A stretch of DNA of 64,000 nucleotides from an uncultured Fibrobacter sp. (lineage in GTDB: Bacteria; Fibrobacterota; Fibrobacteria; Fibrobacterales; Fibrobacteraceae): contig NZ_CAMZCS010000010.1 in the NCBI RefSeq assembly GCF_947305105.1, positions 33,038-97,037 of the forward strand. The letters are read 5' to 3'. The notes below the pieces were generated by a model. It ran no database searches and was not told the DNA's origin. It was given only the letters and a program-made list of their open reading frames with translations. This document shows, piece after piece, positions 49,475-59,083 of the stretch. Made by a program: the position numbers and the translations under genes. The first letter of the stretch is position 1; every line of letters begins with the position of its first letter.

Positions 49475-50458
49475 TTACGGAACCTCAACAGAATCCAAAA
49501 TCTTCTGCACGACGGTTTCGGCGGAGACTTCTTCTGCTTCGGCCTCGTAGCTCAGGATAATGCGGTGACGGAGCACTTCCATGGCGACGGCCTTCACGTC
49601 TTCCGGCGTCACGTAGGCACGGCCCTGGATGAACGCATGAGCCTTGGCAGCCTGGGCAAGGCCAATCGACGCACGCGGAGATGCACCCACTTCCACAAAG
49701 CCGACCAGGTCGCTACGCTTGATGCTGCCCGGATCGCGGGTCGCAAGCACGAGGTTCACGATGTATTCGCGCACGCGTTCGTCCACGTACACCTGCTTCA
49801 CCATCTGGCGGGCGGCGAGGATGTCTTCCTTCGTGGCAACAGCCTGCGGCTGACGGAGTCCCGCACCGGCGACGGCGTCGAGAATCTTCATTTCGTCGGC
49901 CTTGTTCGGGTAGCTGACCTTCACCTTCAAGAGGAAACGGTCTACCTGGGCTTCGGGCAGCGGATACGTACCTTCCTGCTCGATGGGGTTCTGCGTGGCA
50001 AGCACCAGGAACGGTTCGTCCAGCTTGAACGTCTCATCACCAATCGTGATGTGGCGTTCCTGCATGGCTTCGAGGAGGGCGCTCTGCACCTTCGACGGAG
50101 CACGGTTGATTTCGTCAGCGAGCACGAGGTTCGTAAAGAGCGGCCCCTTGCGCGTCTCGAACTTGGATTCCTTCGCGTTGTAAATCGTGGTACCCAGCAA
50201 GTCGGCCGGCAACAGGTCGGGAGTGAACTGGATGCGCTTGAAGTCCAGCGACACGGCATCGGCAAAAGCCTTCACCGCAGTCGTCTTGGCAAGACCCGGC
50301 AAGCCTTCCAGCAGCACGTGACCATCGGCCAGGATGCCCGTCAGAATGCTTTCGACCAGAGCCTTCTGGCCAATCACCGTACCTTCCACTTCACGCAGCA
50401 GGTTCATGCAAAAAGCACTCTGCTGTTTAACCTTTTCCGAAAGTTCCTGAATATCCAT
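49475..50458 (-). CDS. MoxR-type AAA+ ATPase
   Basis: 327 residues. Walker A is GLPGLAKTT, Walker B VLADEINRA, sensor block ATQNPIEQEGTYPLPEAQVDRF, all typical of MoxR chaperone-like ATPases that activate metalloenzymes or envelope complexes together with VWA and DUF58 proteins. No such partner gene is next to it here: downstream is the purA leader and upstream a divergent membrane protein. It is therefore an isolated copy within this window. Confidence 0.93.
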   Translation of the reverse strand: MDIQELSEKVKQQSAFCMNLLREVEGTVIGQKALVESILTGILADGHVLLEGLPGLAKTTAVKAFADAVSLDFKRIQFTPDLLPADLLGTTIYNAKESKFETRKGPLFTNLVLADEINRAPSKVQSALLEAMQERHITIGDETFKLDEPFLVLATQNPIEQEGTYPLPEAQVDRFLLKVKVSYPNKADEMKILDAVAGAGLRQPQAVATKEDILAARQMVKQVYVDERVREYIVNLVLATRDPGSIKRSDLVGFVEVGASPRASIGLAQAAKAHAFIQGRAYVTPEDVKAVAMEVLRHRIILSYEAEAEEVSAETVVQKILDSVEVP

Positions 50459-50553
50459 TTAGTTAACCTCTAAAATTTTTACGGACATTAAAATACAAAA
50501 ATTGCCCCGAAAAAAACAAATTCTGCCCCTTTATGTTACATTTATTGCGCAAC

Positions 50554-51387
50554 ATGGCACATTTTACCGAAAAAGAGCTCCGAATTTACGAGGCTGAAAT
50601 CCGCAAGAAGCCCCTACCCATGCTTTACCGCGAGCGCGACGCCATCACAAATGACCCCACGCCCGAACGGCAGAATATCGTCAAGGCCCGCATCGAGGCC
50701 CTCGAAGACCGTAAACGGAGAATCGACAGCGCAAGGCTAAGGGAACAGGAAAAGAGATGGATTGCCGAACAGCAGGTCGTGCAAAAGCTGAACCAGGAAA
50801 TCATCAAGCAGCCGCAACCCCTGCCCGACAAAAAAGGATTTAAGAAATTCCTGATACTCATCGGCATCGTATTCGCAGTCTTCGTTTTCGCATTACTTCG
50901 CGGACCACGCGGCCGCCCTGAAGACGGTTTACTATTCACCATTGTCAGCGACCCTTCCATTATCAGGAACCTTCAATTTTGGCGCGTTTTCAAATTTGCC
51001 AAGTTCCTCCCTGCAATCGGGATTCTCTTCTGGTATTCGACAAGCATCCCCTTTATCAATAAACACATCTGGAAAGACAAGGAGCCGTCATCCAATCTCG
51101 CGCCCGAGGATTTCTGGCTCAGGAACTTCAAGATAGCCCTGAGCATCGCATCGTTCCTTTTCTTCCTTTCCCTAGAAACTTTCGCCCGCGGGGAATACAA
51201 TGGTCTGTTCTATTCCGACCAGGGCCAACCCGCATACATCATCGCGCTTGGCTACCTAGTCGCATCAACTTTGTACATCATCAACGCGTTTTTCCCCATA
51301 ATCAAGAGGTTCCGCCCCAAGTTCGGCATAACCCTGCTCGCATTTGTCGCAATCCTCGAAGCTTGCGTCAAGAACTGCTTTTCGTAA
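50554..51387 (+). CDS. Coiled-coil/membrane protein, function unknown
   Basis: About 277 residues, no recognised family. A charged helical N-terminus (residues ~1-90, with the EALEDRKRRIDSARLREQEK stretch suggesting coiled coil) precedes four or five hydrophobic segments (LILIGIVFAVFVFALL, FAKFLPAIGILFWYST, LSIASFLFFLSLETF, YIIALGYLVASTLYII). ATG at 50554 is preferred to 50533 because the added residues are not helical-charged like the rest. It is divergent from moxR and its stop lies four bases from the end of the interrupted gene on the other strand. Confidence 0.6.
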   Translation: MAHFTEKELRIYEAEIRKKPLPMLYRERDAITNDPTPERQNIVKARIEALEDRKRRIDSARLREQEKRWIAEQQVVQKLNQEIIKQPQPLPDKKGFKKFLILIGIVFAVFVFALLRGPRGRPEDGLLFTIVSDPSIIRNLQFWRVFKFAKFLPAIGILFWYSTSIPFINKHIWKDKEPSSNLAPEDFWLRNFKIALSIASFLFFLSLETFARGEYNGLFYSDQGQPAYIIALGYLVASTLYIINAFFPIIKRFRPKFGITLLAFVAILEACVKNCFS

Positions 51388-51391
51388 GAAG

Positions 51392-52564
51392 TTACCAAAA
51401 ATGAAATCCTAGACCGACATAAAACGTATGCGCAATATCTTTTTTTCCCGTTTCTGTCAGCTCTCCATATTTCAGCATGTATTTCGCTTTTATCGATAAA
51501 TATGCCGCCACACCAAGTTTGACATCTGTAGACGGGTCGAGCCAGGGACGAAATTCAATTTGCATTCCTGCCACATAAGGATCCCACAAACCGACAAATG
51601 GAACTACCTTTAAGCGCTTAACTTCAAACAGGTCAAAACCCAAAATAAACACCCATCCATCAATATAATTTTCATCCGAGTCTAGTGTCGGAACAAACAA
51701 GAGTCGCCAGATTTGAATCGGTATTCCAAGTTCCCAGCCTCCAATCGTCAACCATCCCTCGACTCCAATGCCACCCGTATATAATTTTCTCGTGTAATAA
51801 TTCAAGAACGCCATGTAATCCTTTAATAATTCTTCAAATCGATTTCGTATACTCTTTATCAACGGCAACCGTTCCGAATTCGGGAATTTCTGCTCAAATT
51901 CTTCTAGCGATAGAATCACTTTCCTTAGACATTCAGGATCCATTCCACTTCTATAATAAAATTTACTATATACGCGATCTCCAAAAACAGTGGATTGACC
52001 AAAAGACACAAAAATCAAAGTGTCTCCCAAATACTTGTCCGCCAGCTTTTCGCGGTGCAATGTATTATAACGCATTACATCGAATTTGTTACGTATTCCA
52101 TAAAAAGCCGTCAACTTCAGCAAGATTTCACATAAATTCTTTTGTTCCTCATCGTCGCTAGACAAAATCATTTCTTCAAGTTTTGCCTTCACTACATTAG
52201 AATCGGTTAAATTCATATTTGCATCAAGATAATCTAATAAAGAATCCTTAACAAAAGAATATTGTACTTGACGCCCAACCTTTTCGTACTCCCCAAGCCA
52301 TAAGTCAATAGCCAAGTCGTAACGTTCCACCAACAAGTAGATTTGGAGCAGTTCCAGATTATCAATTGCAAATTCATCTGGAGCCCGTTCTTTTATATAA
52401 CGGACCGTTGAAATAACATCATCTTTTCTCTGTTTTTTTTATGATGCAAGTAAAGCACTCCTATACGCATTAAACTGGGATATAGATTCTCCGAAATAAC
52501 GATTTTCTGTGTCAGCAAAAAGCCATACATTCAAGAAAAGAATTATTCCGACAAGAAATCTCAT
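51392..52564 (-). pseudogene. Exported protein gene interrupted by an in-frame stop
   Basis: ATG at 52564 begins a signal peptide (RFLVGIILFLNVWLFA) and reads 41 codons before TAA at 52441-52439. The same frame then continues without another stop for about 348 codons to 51392, starting KKQRKDDVISTVRYIKER. The downstream part ends in alternating beta strands and an aromatic last residue (FYVGLGFHFW), the usual end of outer-membrane barrels. A helical, repeat-like middle with ERYDLAIDLWLGEYEKVGRQ suggests a TPR-like section. An in-frame TAA beside an eight-A run makes a single nonsense mutation (or sequence error) likeliest. Function unknown. Confidence 0.7.
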
Positions 52565-52602
52565 TCTCTTTTTCCCAACGCCAACAATTTGGTCCCTACA
52601 GA

Positions 52603-53034
52603 TCAAACTTCCTTTTCCATGTACACGCATTGGAACGTGTCATGGTGCGGGGTGCCGTTTTCGTTAAAACTATACCCTAATTTTTTGTAGAAGTCTTCAA
52701 CACCGACGCGGCTTGATACGACCGCCTTACGGTATCCTGCTTCGCGCATCCACTTTTCGGCCTCGTTGACAACGACCTGGCCCAAGTGCTGACCTCGGTA
52801 TTCCGGCAACACCACGACACGCCCGATTTCGGCCACTCCCTCGCGGACTTCAAACCAGCGGCAGGTGGCAACTGGGTAAATATCGTCCAGCGCCAAGATA
52901 TAATGGCAGTTCCCGCCGTCATGCGCATCAATTTCGGCATCAAGCGGAATCTGGTATTTATGCATCATCGCAGCCATGCGCACGTAGTACGCGCCCGCAC
53001 GCTCACATTCCTTTGTCACTCTGATAATCTTCAT
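52603..53034 (-). CDS. GNAT-family N-acetyltransferase
   Basis: 143 residues. The acetyl-CoA-binding motif A reads VVVLPEYRGQHLGQVVVNEA (R/Q-x-x-G-x-G/A type, here Arg-Gly-Gln-His-Leu-Gly), followed by helix KWMREAGYRKAVVSSRV and the closing YKKLGYSFNE of the fold. The acceptor is unknown. It starts with ATG at 53034 and lies between the TfoX-like gene and the interrupted gene, all on the minus strand. Confidence 0.9.
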   Translation of the reverse strand: MKIIRVTKECERAGAYYVRMAAMMHKYQIPLDAEIDAHDGGNCHYILALDDIYPVATCRWFEVREGVAEIGRVVVLPEYRGQHLGQVVVNEAEKWMREAGYRKAVVSSRVGVEDFYKKLGYSFNENGTPHHDTFQCVYMEKEV

Positions 53035-53091
53035 TCGTTCAGAATATAATAAACTTGGTTACAACCAAATTTCATCAAATACGCTTTGTTT

Positions 53092-53409
53092 CTATTTCTT
53101 TTTCGGAGCCGGCAACTCCGGCAACATTGCGTCAAGCAAACGCACCAGCAAGTTGTTGTCTTCGATTTGCTCGTTGGTCACACGGAGCATGGGCTTTGCA
53201 CCTTCGTAGGGCAACTGCTTCTTTGCGCCCGGCAACATCGTGAGAGCCGCCGCCACGGGCTTTACCAGCAAACGGTCATCGTAAATCCCGCCAAAGATTT
53301 TCCCGTCGGCATACAGAATGTACTCACCCATCATCTTGCGGGTGGTCACGCGCAGTTCGCCCTTGAACTGCTGCAAAACGTGGTCACGAAATTTTTCAGA
53401 ACTCGGCAT
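53092..53409 (-). CDS. TfoX N-terminal domain protein
   Basis: 105 residues matching the TfoX_N fold: TRKMMGEYILYADGKIFGGI (the MxGxxxxxxxGxxFG strand pair), DDRLLVKPVAAAL and PYEGAKPMLRVT. TfoX/Sxy is a competence regulator in gamma-proteobacteria, but stand-alone N-domains are widespread with no proven role. Lacks the C-terminal helix-hairpin domain of full TfoX. Good ATG at 53409; six bases after the small lipoprotein gene. Confidence 0.85.
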   Translation of the reverse strand: MPSSEKFRDHVLQQFKGELRVTTRKMMGEYILYADGKIFGGIYDDRLLVKPVAAALTMLPGAKKQLPYEGAKPMLRVTNEQIEDNNLLVRLLDAMLPELPAPKKK

Positions 53410-53415
53410 AACTAT

Positions 53416-53691
53416 TTACTCCACTTTCGTCCAGTCAATTTTGTCATCGATATGCATTGTATCGCTTGGATTATACACTCGCAGCGAAACCCCATCTGAA
53501 CGGTTCACTGTGTTTTCTGCAGATGGGTCCGGCATCCTTGTATTTTGGTATGTCTGGACATCTCGCCCTTCTTTCACCATGCGACGGTCATCCGGCGTAT
53601 TCCCGACTCCATCAATCACATGGCAACCGCGCGGATCGTTGCACGCACAACCGGTCAAAAGCAAAAAGGCTATAACACAAACAAGTTTCAT
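53416..53691 (-). CDS. Small lipoprotein, function unknown
   Basis: 91 residues: signal peptide KLVCVIAFLLLTGCACN with lipobox LLTGC, followed by an unstructured acidic/polar mature part with DPRGCHVIDGVGNTPDDRR. No family recognised. ATG at 53691 is chosen because it opens the signal peptide; the frame is open upstream. It may be co-transcribed with the TfoX-like gene six bases downstream. Confidence 0.6.
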   Translation of the reverse strand: MKLVCVIAFLLLTGCACNDPRGCHVIDGVGNTPDDRRMVKEGRDVQTYQNTRMPDPSAENTVNRSDGVSLRVYNPSDTMHIDDKIDWTKVE

Positions 53692-53803
53692 CGTTTCAAA
53701 AAAAATAGATTTTTCCGCACACAAAAAAGACATAGCCCCTGCAAAATCAACAATTTCACCGGAATCGATTCATATTCCCAAAATTAATTTGTATATTCTC
53801 CCC

Positions 53804-54136
53804 ATGCTCAACTATGTATTTCTTATCCTCGCCATTGTCGCAGAAGCGGCCGGTACCACGCTCCTCAAGATGTCGGAGCAGTTCACCAAACTCATCCCTT
53901 CCATCGCCTCGCTCGTCTGCTACGTGGCGTCGCTCTACCTGCTGAGTCTTTGCCTGCGCACCATTCCCATCGGAATCGCTTATGCCACCTGGTCGGCACT
54001 CGGCATCGCTCTCATTACAATAAGTGGCATCTTCTTTTTCAAGCAGATGCCCGATTTGGGAGCCATCGTAGGGCTCATCCTGATTGTTTCCGGCGTTGCC
54101 GTGCTGAATCTATTTTCGAAGATGGATATCCACTAG
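53804..54136 (+). CDS. Small multidrug resistance (SMR) family transporter
   Basis: 110 residues in four membrane helices, the SMR length. Helix 1 has the essential Glu14 in AIVAEAAGTTLLKMSE, helix 2 follows with LYLLSLCLRTIPIGIAYATW, where YATWSALG holds the conserved Trp63-Gly region, and helix 4 is VGLILIVSGVAVLNLF. SMR proteins dimerise and export cations such as quaternary ammonium or guanidinium by proton exchange. Sequence does not settle the Gdx versus Qac subtype. ATG at 53804 is chosen because homology begins there. Confidence 0.92.
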   Translation: MLNYVFLILAIVAEAAGTTLLKMSEQFTKLIPSIASLVCYVASLYLLSLCLRTIPIGIAYATWSALGIALITISGIFFFKQMPDLGAIVGLILIVSGVAVLNLFSKMDIH

Positions 54137-54144
54137 ACTTCTGT

Positions 54145-55137
54145 CTAGTCCATCATCAATTCTTCGTATGTGATTTTTCCGTCACGATAGTCCTTGCACT
54201 TGCCTAGCATATTTTCATAGGCGCGCTTCCGGGACTCTTCTGTCACATTCTTTTTGACCGATTTTTCCACCTGAACCATGCGACTCCCATTGCACTTGGT
54301 CTCGGATTTGACGACATCTCCATAAATTTCCTTATCAAGAATGTCTTCGTCCTCGTCGTCATCGTCATCAGTGTTCATATAAGCCTTGCAAGTGGCTTCT
54401 GTGCCCAAGTCCATTTCCATGGTGCTGTTCGTAACCATCGAGTCCCCTTCAAAGGTCACATCGCCCTTCGTAAGGAATTCGGCTCCGGCAAAGTTCCCGG
54501 TCATGCTTATCTTCCAGAAGTTATCCGTCAACTCACCATCACAAACCACGGCGGCGTCGTTCTTGGATACATCCATTTTCGACATGAAATCAATCATCGC
54601 CAGCAGTTCTTCCTTGGTCAAACCTGATTCCGCAAGAATCTCGTTCAACGTCTCGGAAGGAATCGCTTCGACCACTTTGTCAAAGCCCGAAGTCGGGACC
54701 CATTCTTCGTAGATGCAGGTCCATTGCACATTCTGGCCTAAGTAGACAGCCGACTGCACATCGCCATCTTGGCATACTCCATTGTTTAAAATTTCAGAGA
54801 ACTTTCTCCCAGAATCATCTGTATCACCCATCTTCGCTTCAAATGCCCTGAGAAGTCTCAACTGTTCCGGAGTCATCATTTCATTGAGATTGATGCTGGA
54901 ACCGTCGTTTGTATGATTTATTTCTTCGTTATTAGAACCATTTACGTGGGTTTCGCCTTCATCGGAAGCACCTTCACTGGAATTGGATGTTTTTTTCGTG
55001 TCGGAAGCTTGTTGTTCCAAGCCCGAATCGGGTTGATCAATTGCACTTTCACTCGGCTTGGTTGACGACGAACCGCTGTCGCAAGCGGTCAAGGCGAAAG
55101 ATACCGCAAATGCGGTTGCCAAAAATTTGAATTTCAT
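54145..55137 (-). CDS. Lipoprotein with acidic linker, function unknown
   Basis: About 330 residues. Signal peptide KFKFLATAFAVSFALTACDS with lipobox LTAC, a long Ser/Glu/Asp-rich linker (about residues 20-75), a helical segment (MMTPEQLRLLRAFEAKMGD), a beta section (TDNFWKISMTGNFAGAEFLT) and an Asp/Glu run DDDDDEDED. No family recognised. ATG at 55137 opens the signal peptide. It converges with the SMR gene, eight bases apart. Confidence 0.65.
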   Translation of the reverse strand: MKFKFLATAFAVSFALTACDSGSSSTKPSESAIDQPDSGLEQQASDTKKTSNSSEGASDEGETHVNGSNNEEINHTNDGSSINLNEMMTPEQLRLLRAFEAKMGDTDDSGRKFSEILNNGVCQDGDVQSAVYLGQNVQWTCIYEEWVPTSGFDKVVEAIPSETLNEILAESGLTKEELLAMIDFMSKMDVSKNDAAVVCDGELTDNFWKISMTGNFAGAEFLTKGDVTFEGDSMVTNSTMEMDLGTEATCKAYMNTDDDDDEDEDILDKEIYGDVVKSETKCNGSRMVQVEKSVKKNVTEESRKRAYENMLGKCKDYRDGKITYEELMMD

Positions 55138-55201
55138 AACAGGCCTCCTATGACATCCCATCTACCGGAAATATACATTTTCCCCGGTAAAACGAGAATC
55201 A

Positions 55202-55387
55202 CTAGGAGTGGTGGGTAGCACTTTTATGATGTTCTTGCAACCAGGCTTCGAAAGATTCCATGCTTTTTTCTTTCCTGTACCCTACAAAAGGTTTTTCCTG
55301 GTGGAACTTTGTTTTCCAGCAAACATAAGCGAACGCAAGGATAGCAAGGCCCGCGATGCAGAACAACTTGATGTATTCCATTTCCAT
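55202..55387 (-). CDS. Small single-helix membrane protein
   Basis: 61 residues: one hydrophobic helix (YIKLFCIAGLAILAFAYVCW) near the N-terminus, then a basic cytoplasmic tail with HHKS and THHS. ATG at 55387 has a GGGGGAA site about five bases upstream, which supports it as a real gene. No family recognised. Confidence 0.55.
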   Translation of the reverse strand: MEMEYIKLFCIAGLAILAFAYVCWKTKFHQEKPFVGYRKEKSMESFEAWLQEHHKSATHHS

Positions 55388-55548
55388 TTGTATTCCCCCA
55401 AAAATCACTCTTCCCCAACAACTCCCCTAAAATAGATTATCCGCTTCGCCAATGTCAATAAAATAAGGTTTTCTTTTGCTCCCCTATTTTCGTTTTTTTT
55501 CTTACGATTTATTACCCTGCTTTTTTAGCGCAAAAAACGCAAAAAACA

Positions 55549-57726
55549 CTAGGGCTGAGCGAATTCAAAAAGCGTGATTCCTGGGAGTTTGCCCTTGCGG
55601 GATATGAGATATTCTTGGAGAGGTTGCTCCACGACCTTCTTCCGAACCATCGAGGCATGGCGCAACCGTGGTTTTTCGCCGGGGCGCAAGATGACAAAAC
55701 CTGTGTGGGTCACATCTATTTTTTCAGATTTGCCGACGAACGCAATCCCTGCGACCATCATGGGCCCTTTATACGCCTTTCTCGACCAATCCAGAGCCTT
55801 GGAGTACGGCAAGTAACGCAGGTCCATCATCGGGTCGGCGGCGGGTTTGCCATCCACCAAATACTTGAGCCTTTTGGATGCAAAGAATTCGTTCTTGGGT
55901 ATCTTGCGGACAATGGAGGTATCACCGGGCATGGGCAACACCCTAGCAAACTTTCCTTCGCCCACCCAATCCATCATCATGTAATGTTTGCGGGTCGTAA
56001 AACCGATTTTGCCGTCTTTATAACGGATGCGCTGGAGTTGCGAAAACAAGGAATCTTCGTCCGGGGCGGTTGCAAGCGCAAGCACATGCTCCACAAAAGT
56101 CACGCAATCCACGGAATCGAGGTAGACAAGAGGCTTGTTCTCGATAGAATCCAGGTAGCTTTCACCCATGGGGCCAAAGCTGTAGGGCCTACCCATGAGG
56201 AGCCTGGAAAAATGGTCCAGTCGTTCGAAAAGCCCGCGCACATTCTGCGCATCCAGCCACATCTGCTTCATCTCCATCAGGGAGGCGTAATTGTCGTTCG
56301 TCGCCTTGACAATACGAATCCAGAGCGAGTCGAGTACGGCCTTGCTGGCGGCATCGGTGTTGCCGCCCGTCTCGTTCAGGTACATGGCAACCGCGAGTGT
56401 GTCGCCGTCCATCGGGAACACATAACCCACCAAGGCATGAGCCTCGGCAATGAACCCGGTCTTGAAACGGGTGAGCCACGGGTATTCCAATTCGAGCATG
56501 CGCTTGCCGCCCGTGCCCACGCGGGGTCCGGCAAAACTGTTGATGTAGTAGCGGCCCTTCGAATGGCGGGCCATGGCACGCAGGAGTTTTGTCTCCGTCG
56601 AGGGTTTGAGCTTGTTCTTGGGAGAAAGCCCGCAACCATCCCAAACCTCGAAATCGTCGGGACTGATTCCCATCTCGATAAGGAACCGGCGTTCGGCGGC
56701 ACGGCCAGCATCAACGCTGCCCTCGCCCAAAACTTGCGCCCCCATGTTCCTGAAAATCGTCTCGGCATGTAGATTCTGGCTGCGCTGGTTGATTTCGTCA
56801 AGCAAGCTCAGGAGCGGAGCCGAAGAATACGTGAAACTCTTGATTGCAATGCCCGAAGGGATGGCGTGGTCTTCGACGAACACGATGCCCTCGTCGGCCA
56901 GTGCGTGCATAAACGCCGCACGGAAGAACCCCACCGGATTGCGTACAGGCAACACCATCTGCGCGGAATCCACGCCCACGCCAATTTCACCACCGATGGT
57001 AATTTCGGGCTTGACCGGGTCCATCGCGTACGTCCACTTGCGGCGTTTGCCCTTCGCAGTCGTGAGCCTGTTGTTGATGACGACATAGCCCACATCGGGA
57101 ACGACCGAGACAATACCGGCATCGCCCGGTTTTGCACCCGGCTTGACGCGCACCACCACGCAGTTATCGTTGAAGTCGAGCGGAGCAATTTCGGCACCGT
57201 ACCAGGCATCGTAAAAATTCTTGCGCCAGTGTTCGGCCTTCCACGGGCCCTTGTAATACGACGTGTCCAAATCGAGGTGGCCCCTGATGGTGTCAATCCC
57301 CATAGCCCGCAACGAATCCACCATGGCATAAAGCATGTGGAACGGGTCTGCATAGTAGCGCCCAGAAATGTTCGGGTCGCCTTCGCCACGAATTCCAAGC
57401 GCCCCGGAGAACGTCTTTCCCTTCACGCTGCCGTTGAGCCTCAGGACTGTCTTAGGAGCATAGTCCAACGGCAAAAAATGCAACGCAGCAGCCGTGGTAA
57501 GCGTCTTGAGCGTACTTGCCGGAGTGAATTTTTCTGTACCGCGGATGTTCGCGATTTCATTGCCGCTCCGCACGGAGCGCACCGAAAGCCCGTACCTCGC
57601 CCCAGGAACCATGGAATCCACATAGGCCTGGAATTCGGAAATGTCTATCGCCGAAAACGAGTCCACCGAAAGGGCAAGAACGGCGACGCAGGTGCCAAGA
57701 ATCGTGCGGGCTTTTCGGAAAAACAT
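55549..57726 (-). CDS. dacB: PBP4-type D-Ala-D-Ala carboxypeptidase fused to DUF1460
   Basis: About 725 residues. Signal peptide, then a peptidase S13 / penicillin-binding protein 4 domain with the three active-site motifs: S-T-L-K in FTPASTLKTLTTAAAL, S-Q-N in QRSQNLHAETIF and K-T-G in RFKTGFIAEAHALVGY. From about residue 520 a DUF1460 domain follows (YLDSVDCVTFVEHVLALA, with the Cys of an NlpC/P60-like amidase, then RYKDGKIGFTTRKHYMMMD). It would trim pentapeptides and then cleave or bind amide bonds of peptidoglycan. Such a fusion is unusual. The ATG overlaps the aroA stop in TGATG. Confidence 0.9.
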   Translation of the reverse strand: MFFRKARTILGTCVAVLALSVDSFSAIDISEFQAYVDSMVPGARYGLSVRSVRSGNEIANIRGTEKFTPASTLKTLTTAAALHFLPLDYAPKTVLRLNGSVKGKTFSGALGIRGEGDPNISGRYYADPFHMLYAMVDSLRAMGIDTIRGHLDLDTSYYKGPWKAEHWRKNFYDAWYGAEIAPLDFNDNCVVVRVKPGAKPGDAGIVSVVPDVGYVVINNRLTTAKGKRRKWTYAMDPVKPEITIGGEIGVGVDSAQMVLPVRNPVGFFRAAFMHALADEGIVFVEDHAIPSGIAIKSFTYSSAPLLSLLDEINQRSQNLHAETIFRNMGAQVLGEGSVDAGRAAERRFLIEMGISPDDFEVWDGCGLSPKNKLKPSTETKLLRAMARHSKGRYYINSFAGPRVGTGGKRMLELEYPWLTRFKTGFIAEAHALVGYVFPMDGDTLAVAMYLNETGGNTDAASKAVLDSLWIRIVKATNDNYASLMEMKQMWLDAQNVRGLFERLDHFSRLLMGRPYSFGPMGESYLDSIENKPLVYLDSVDCVTFVEHVLALATAPDEDSLFSQLQRIRYKDGKIGFTTRKHYMMMDWVGEGKFARVLPMPGDTSIVRKIPKNEFFASKRLKYLVDGKPAADPMMDLRYLPYSKALDWSRKAYKGPMMVAGIAFVGKSEKIDVTHTGFVILRPGEKPRLRHASMVRKKVVEQPLQEYLISRKGKLPGITLFEFAQP

Positions 57727-59033
57727 CACTTCGCCAATCTCAGGAAATCATCAAAATAGCTGGGATAAGTCTTGTTCACGCAAGCGGGATCCATAATCTT
57801 GATAGGAACTCCGCCCAGAGCGACCAGGCTGAAGCACATCGCCATGCGGTGATCGTTGTACGTCTCGATCGTTGCGCCAAGCAACTGCTGCGGAGGCGTA
57901 ATCAAGATGCTGTCGGAAGTCTCGCGGACCTCGGCACCCACTTTGCGCAGTTCCGCTGCGATGGCGGCAATGCGGTCCGTCTCCTTCACGCGCCAGCTCG
58001 CAATGCCGCGAATGTTCGTGGCACCTTTCGCAAACAGCGCAAGCACGGCGACCGTCATGGCGGCATCCGGAATATCGTTCAAGTCCAGTTCCATCCCGTG
58101 AAGTTCACAACCGGATCCATCACATTCAATCCAGTCGGGGCCGAGTTCAACCTTCGCACCCATCTTGCGGAGGACATCCGTGAAACCGACATCCCCCTGG
58201 ATACTGTCGCGGCCCACGCCGAGCACGCGCACCTTGCCTTTTGCAATGGCAGCGGCGGCAAGCGGGTAGCTCGCCGAGCTGGCGTCGCCTTCCACGTAAT
58301 AATCGCCGGGAGAGCGGTACACGCCCTTGGGCACATAGAAATCGGTCAGGCCGTCATGCTTCACATCGATGCCGAATCGGCGCATCACGTCGAGCGTGAG
58401 CAAAATGTACGGAGCCGAAATGAGTTCGCCATCCACGTGAATGTGCAACGGGGTTTCGCAGTACGGGGCGCAAATGAGGAGCGCGGTCAAGTACTGGCTC
58501 GAAATATTGCCACGGACACTGACATCACCGCCCTTCAAACCGTGCGCATGGATTCGCACCGGCGGGTAGCCTTCGCTTTCTTCGTAAGAGATATCGGCGC
58601 CGATAGACCTGAGTGCATCCACCAAGTCGCGGATGGGGCGTTCTTTCATGCGCTCTTCGCCATGGAGCAAGACGCTTCCCTCTCCAAGCGTCAACGCGGC
58701 ACACAAGGAGCGCATGGCCGTGCCTGCATTGCCAAGGAACAAATCCTGCACTTGCGGCGCAATGTTTATCGGGGCACCGCTGCCCACGACATACGCCTTG
58801 GAAAAATCGTCGGTAAAGACAATATCGCCCCCCAGTTTGCAAAGGGCATCGCCCATGTAGCGGGTATCGTCGCTCTTGAGCAGGTTATGCAGGCGAGTGT
58901 TCCCCTCGGCCAAAGCCGATATCAAAAGGACTCGGTTCGTGATGCTCTTGGAGCCCGGCAAATACACTTCGCCGTTATAGGAGTGCAAGGCCGGCAATTG
59001 AAGGAAACTAGGGCGAAACTGAAAATCTTCCAT
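57726..59033 (-). CDS. aroA: 3-phosphoshikimate 1-carboxyvinyltransferase (EPSP synthase)
   Basis: 435 residues. The shikimate-pathway step joining PEP to shikimate 3-phosphate. LPGSKSITNRVLLISALAEG, LFLGNAGTAMRSLCA, MKERPIRDLVDALRSIGADI, SSQYLTALLICAPY and YVEGDASSASYPLAAA are diagnostic, and the C-terminal DHRMAMCFSLVAL closes it. The PEP-site loop reads LGNAGTAMR, with Ala at the position between G and T as in the common class I form. Coupled by overlap to the PBP4 gene downstream. Confidence 0.97.
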   Translation of the reverse strand: MEDFQFRPSFLQLPALHSYNGEVYLPGSKSITNRVLLISALAEGNTRLHNLLKSDDTRYMGDALCKLGGDIVFTDDFSKAYVVGSGAPINIAPQVQDLFLGNAGTAMRSLCAALTLGEGSVLLHGEERMKERPIRDLVDALRSIGADISYEESEGYPPVRIHAHGLKGGDVSVRGNISSQYLTALLICAPYCETPLHIHVDGELISAPYILLTLDVMRRFGIDVKHDGLTDFYVPKGVYRSPGDYYVEGDASSASYPLAAAAIAKGKVRVLGVGRDSIQGDVGFTDVLRKMGAKVELGPDWIECDGSGCELHGMELDLNDIPDAAMTVAVLALFAKGATNIRGIASWRVKETDRIAAIAAELRKVGAEVRETSDSILITPPQQLLGATIETYNDHRMAMCFSLVALGGVPIKIMDPACVNKTYPSYFDDFLRLAK

Positions 59034-59083
59034 GATTTAAAATTATACATTATTATCGTAACGTTAAAAGATTATGGGATAAA

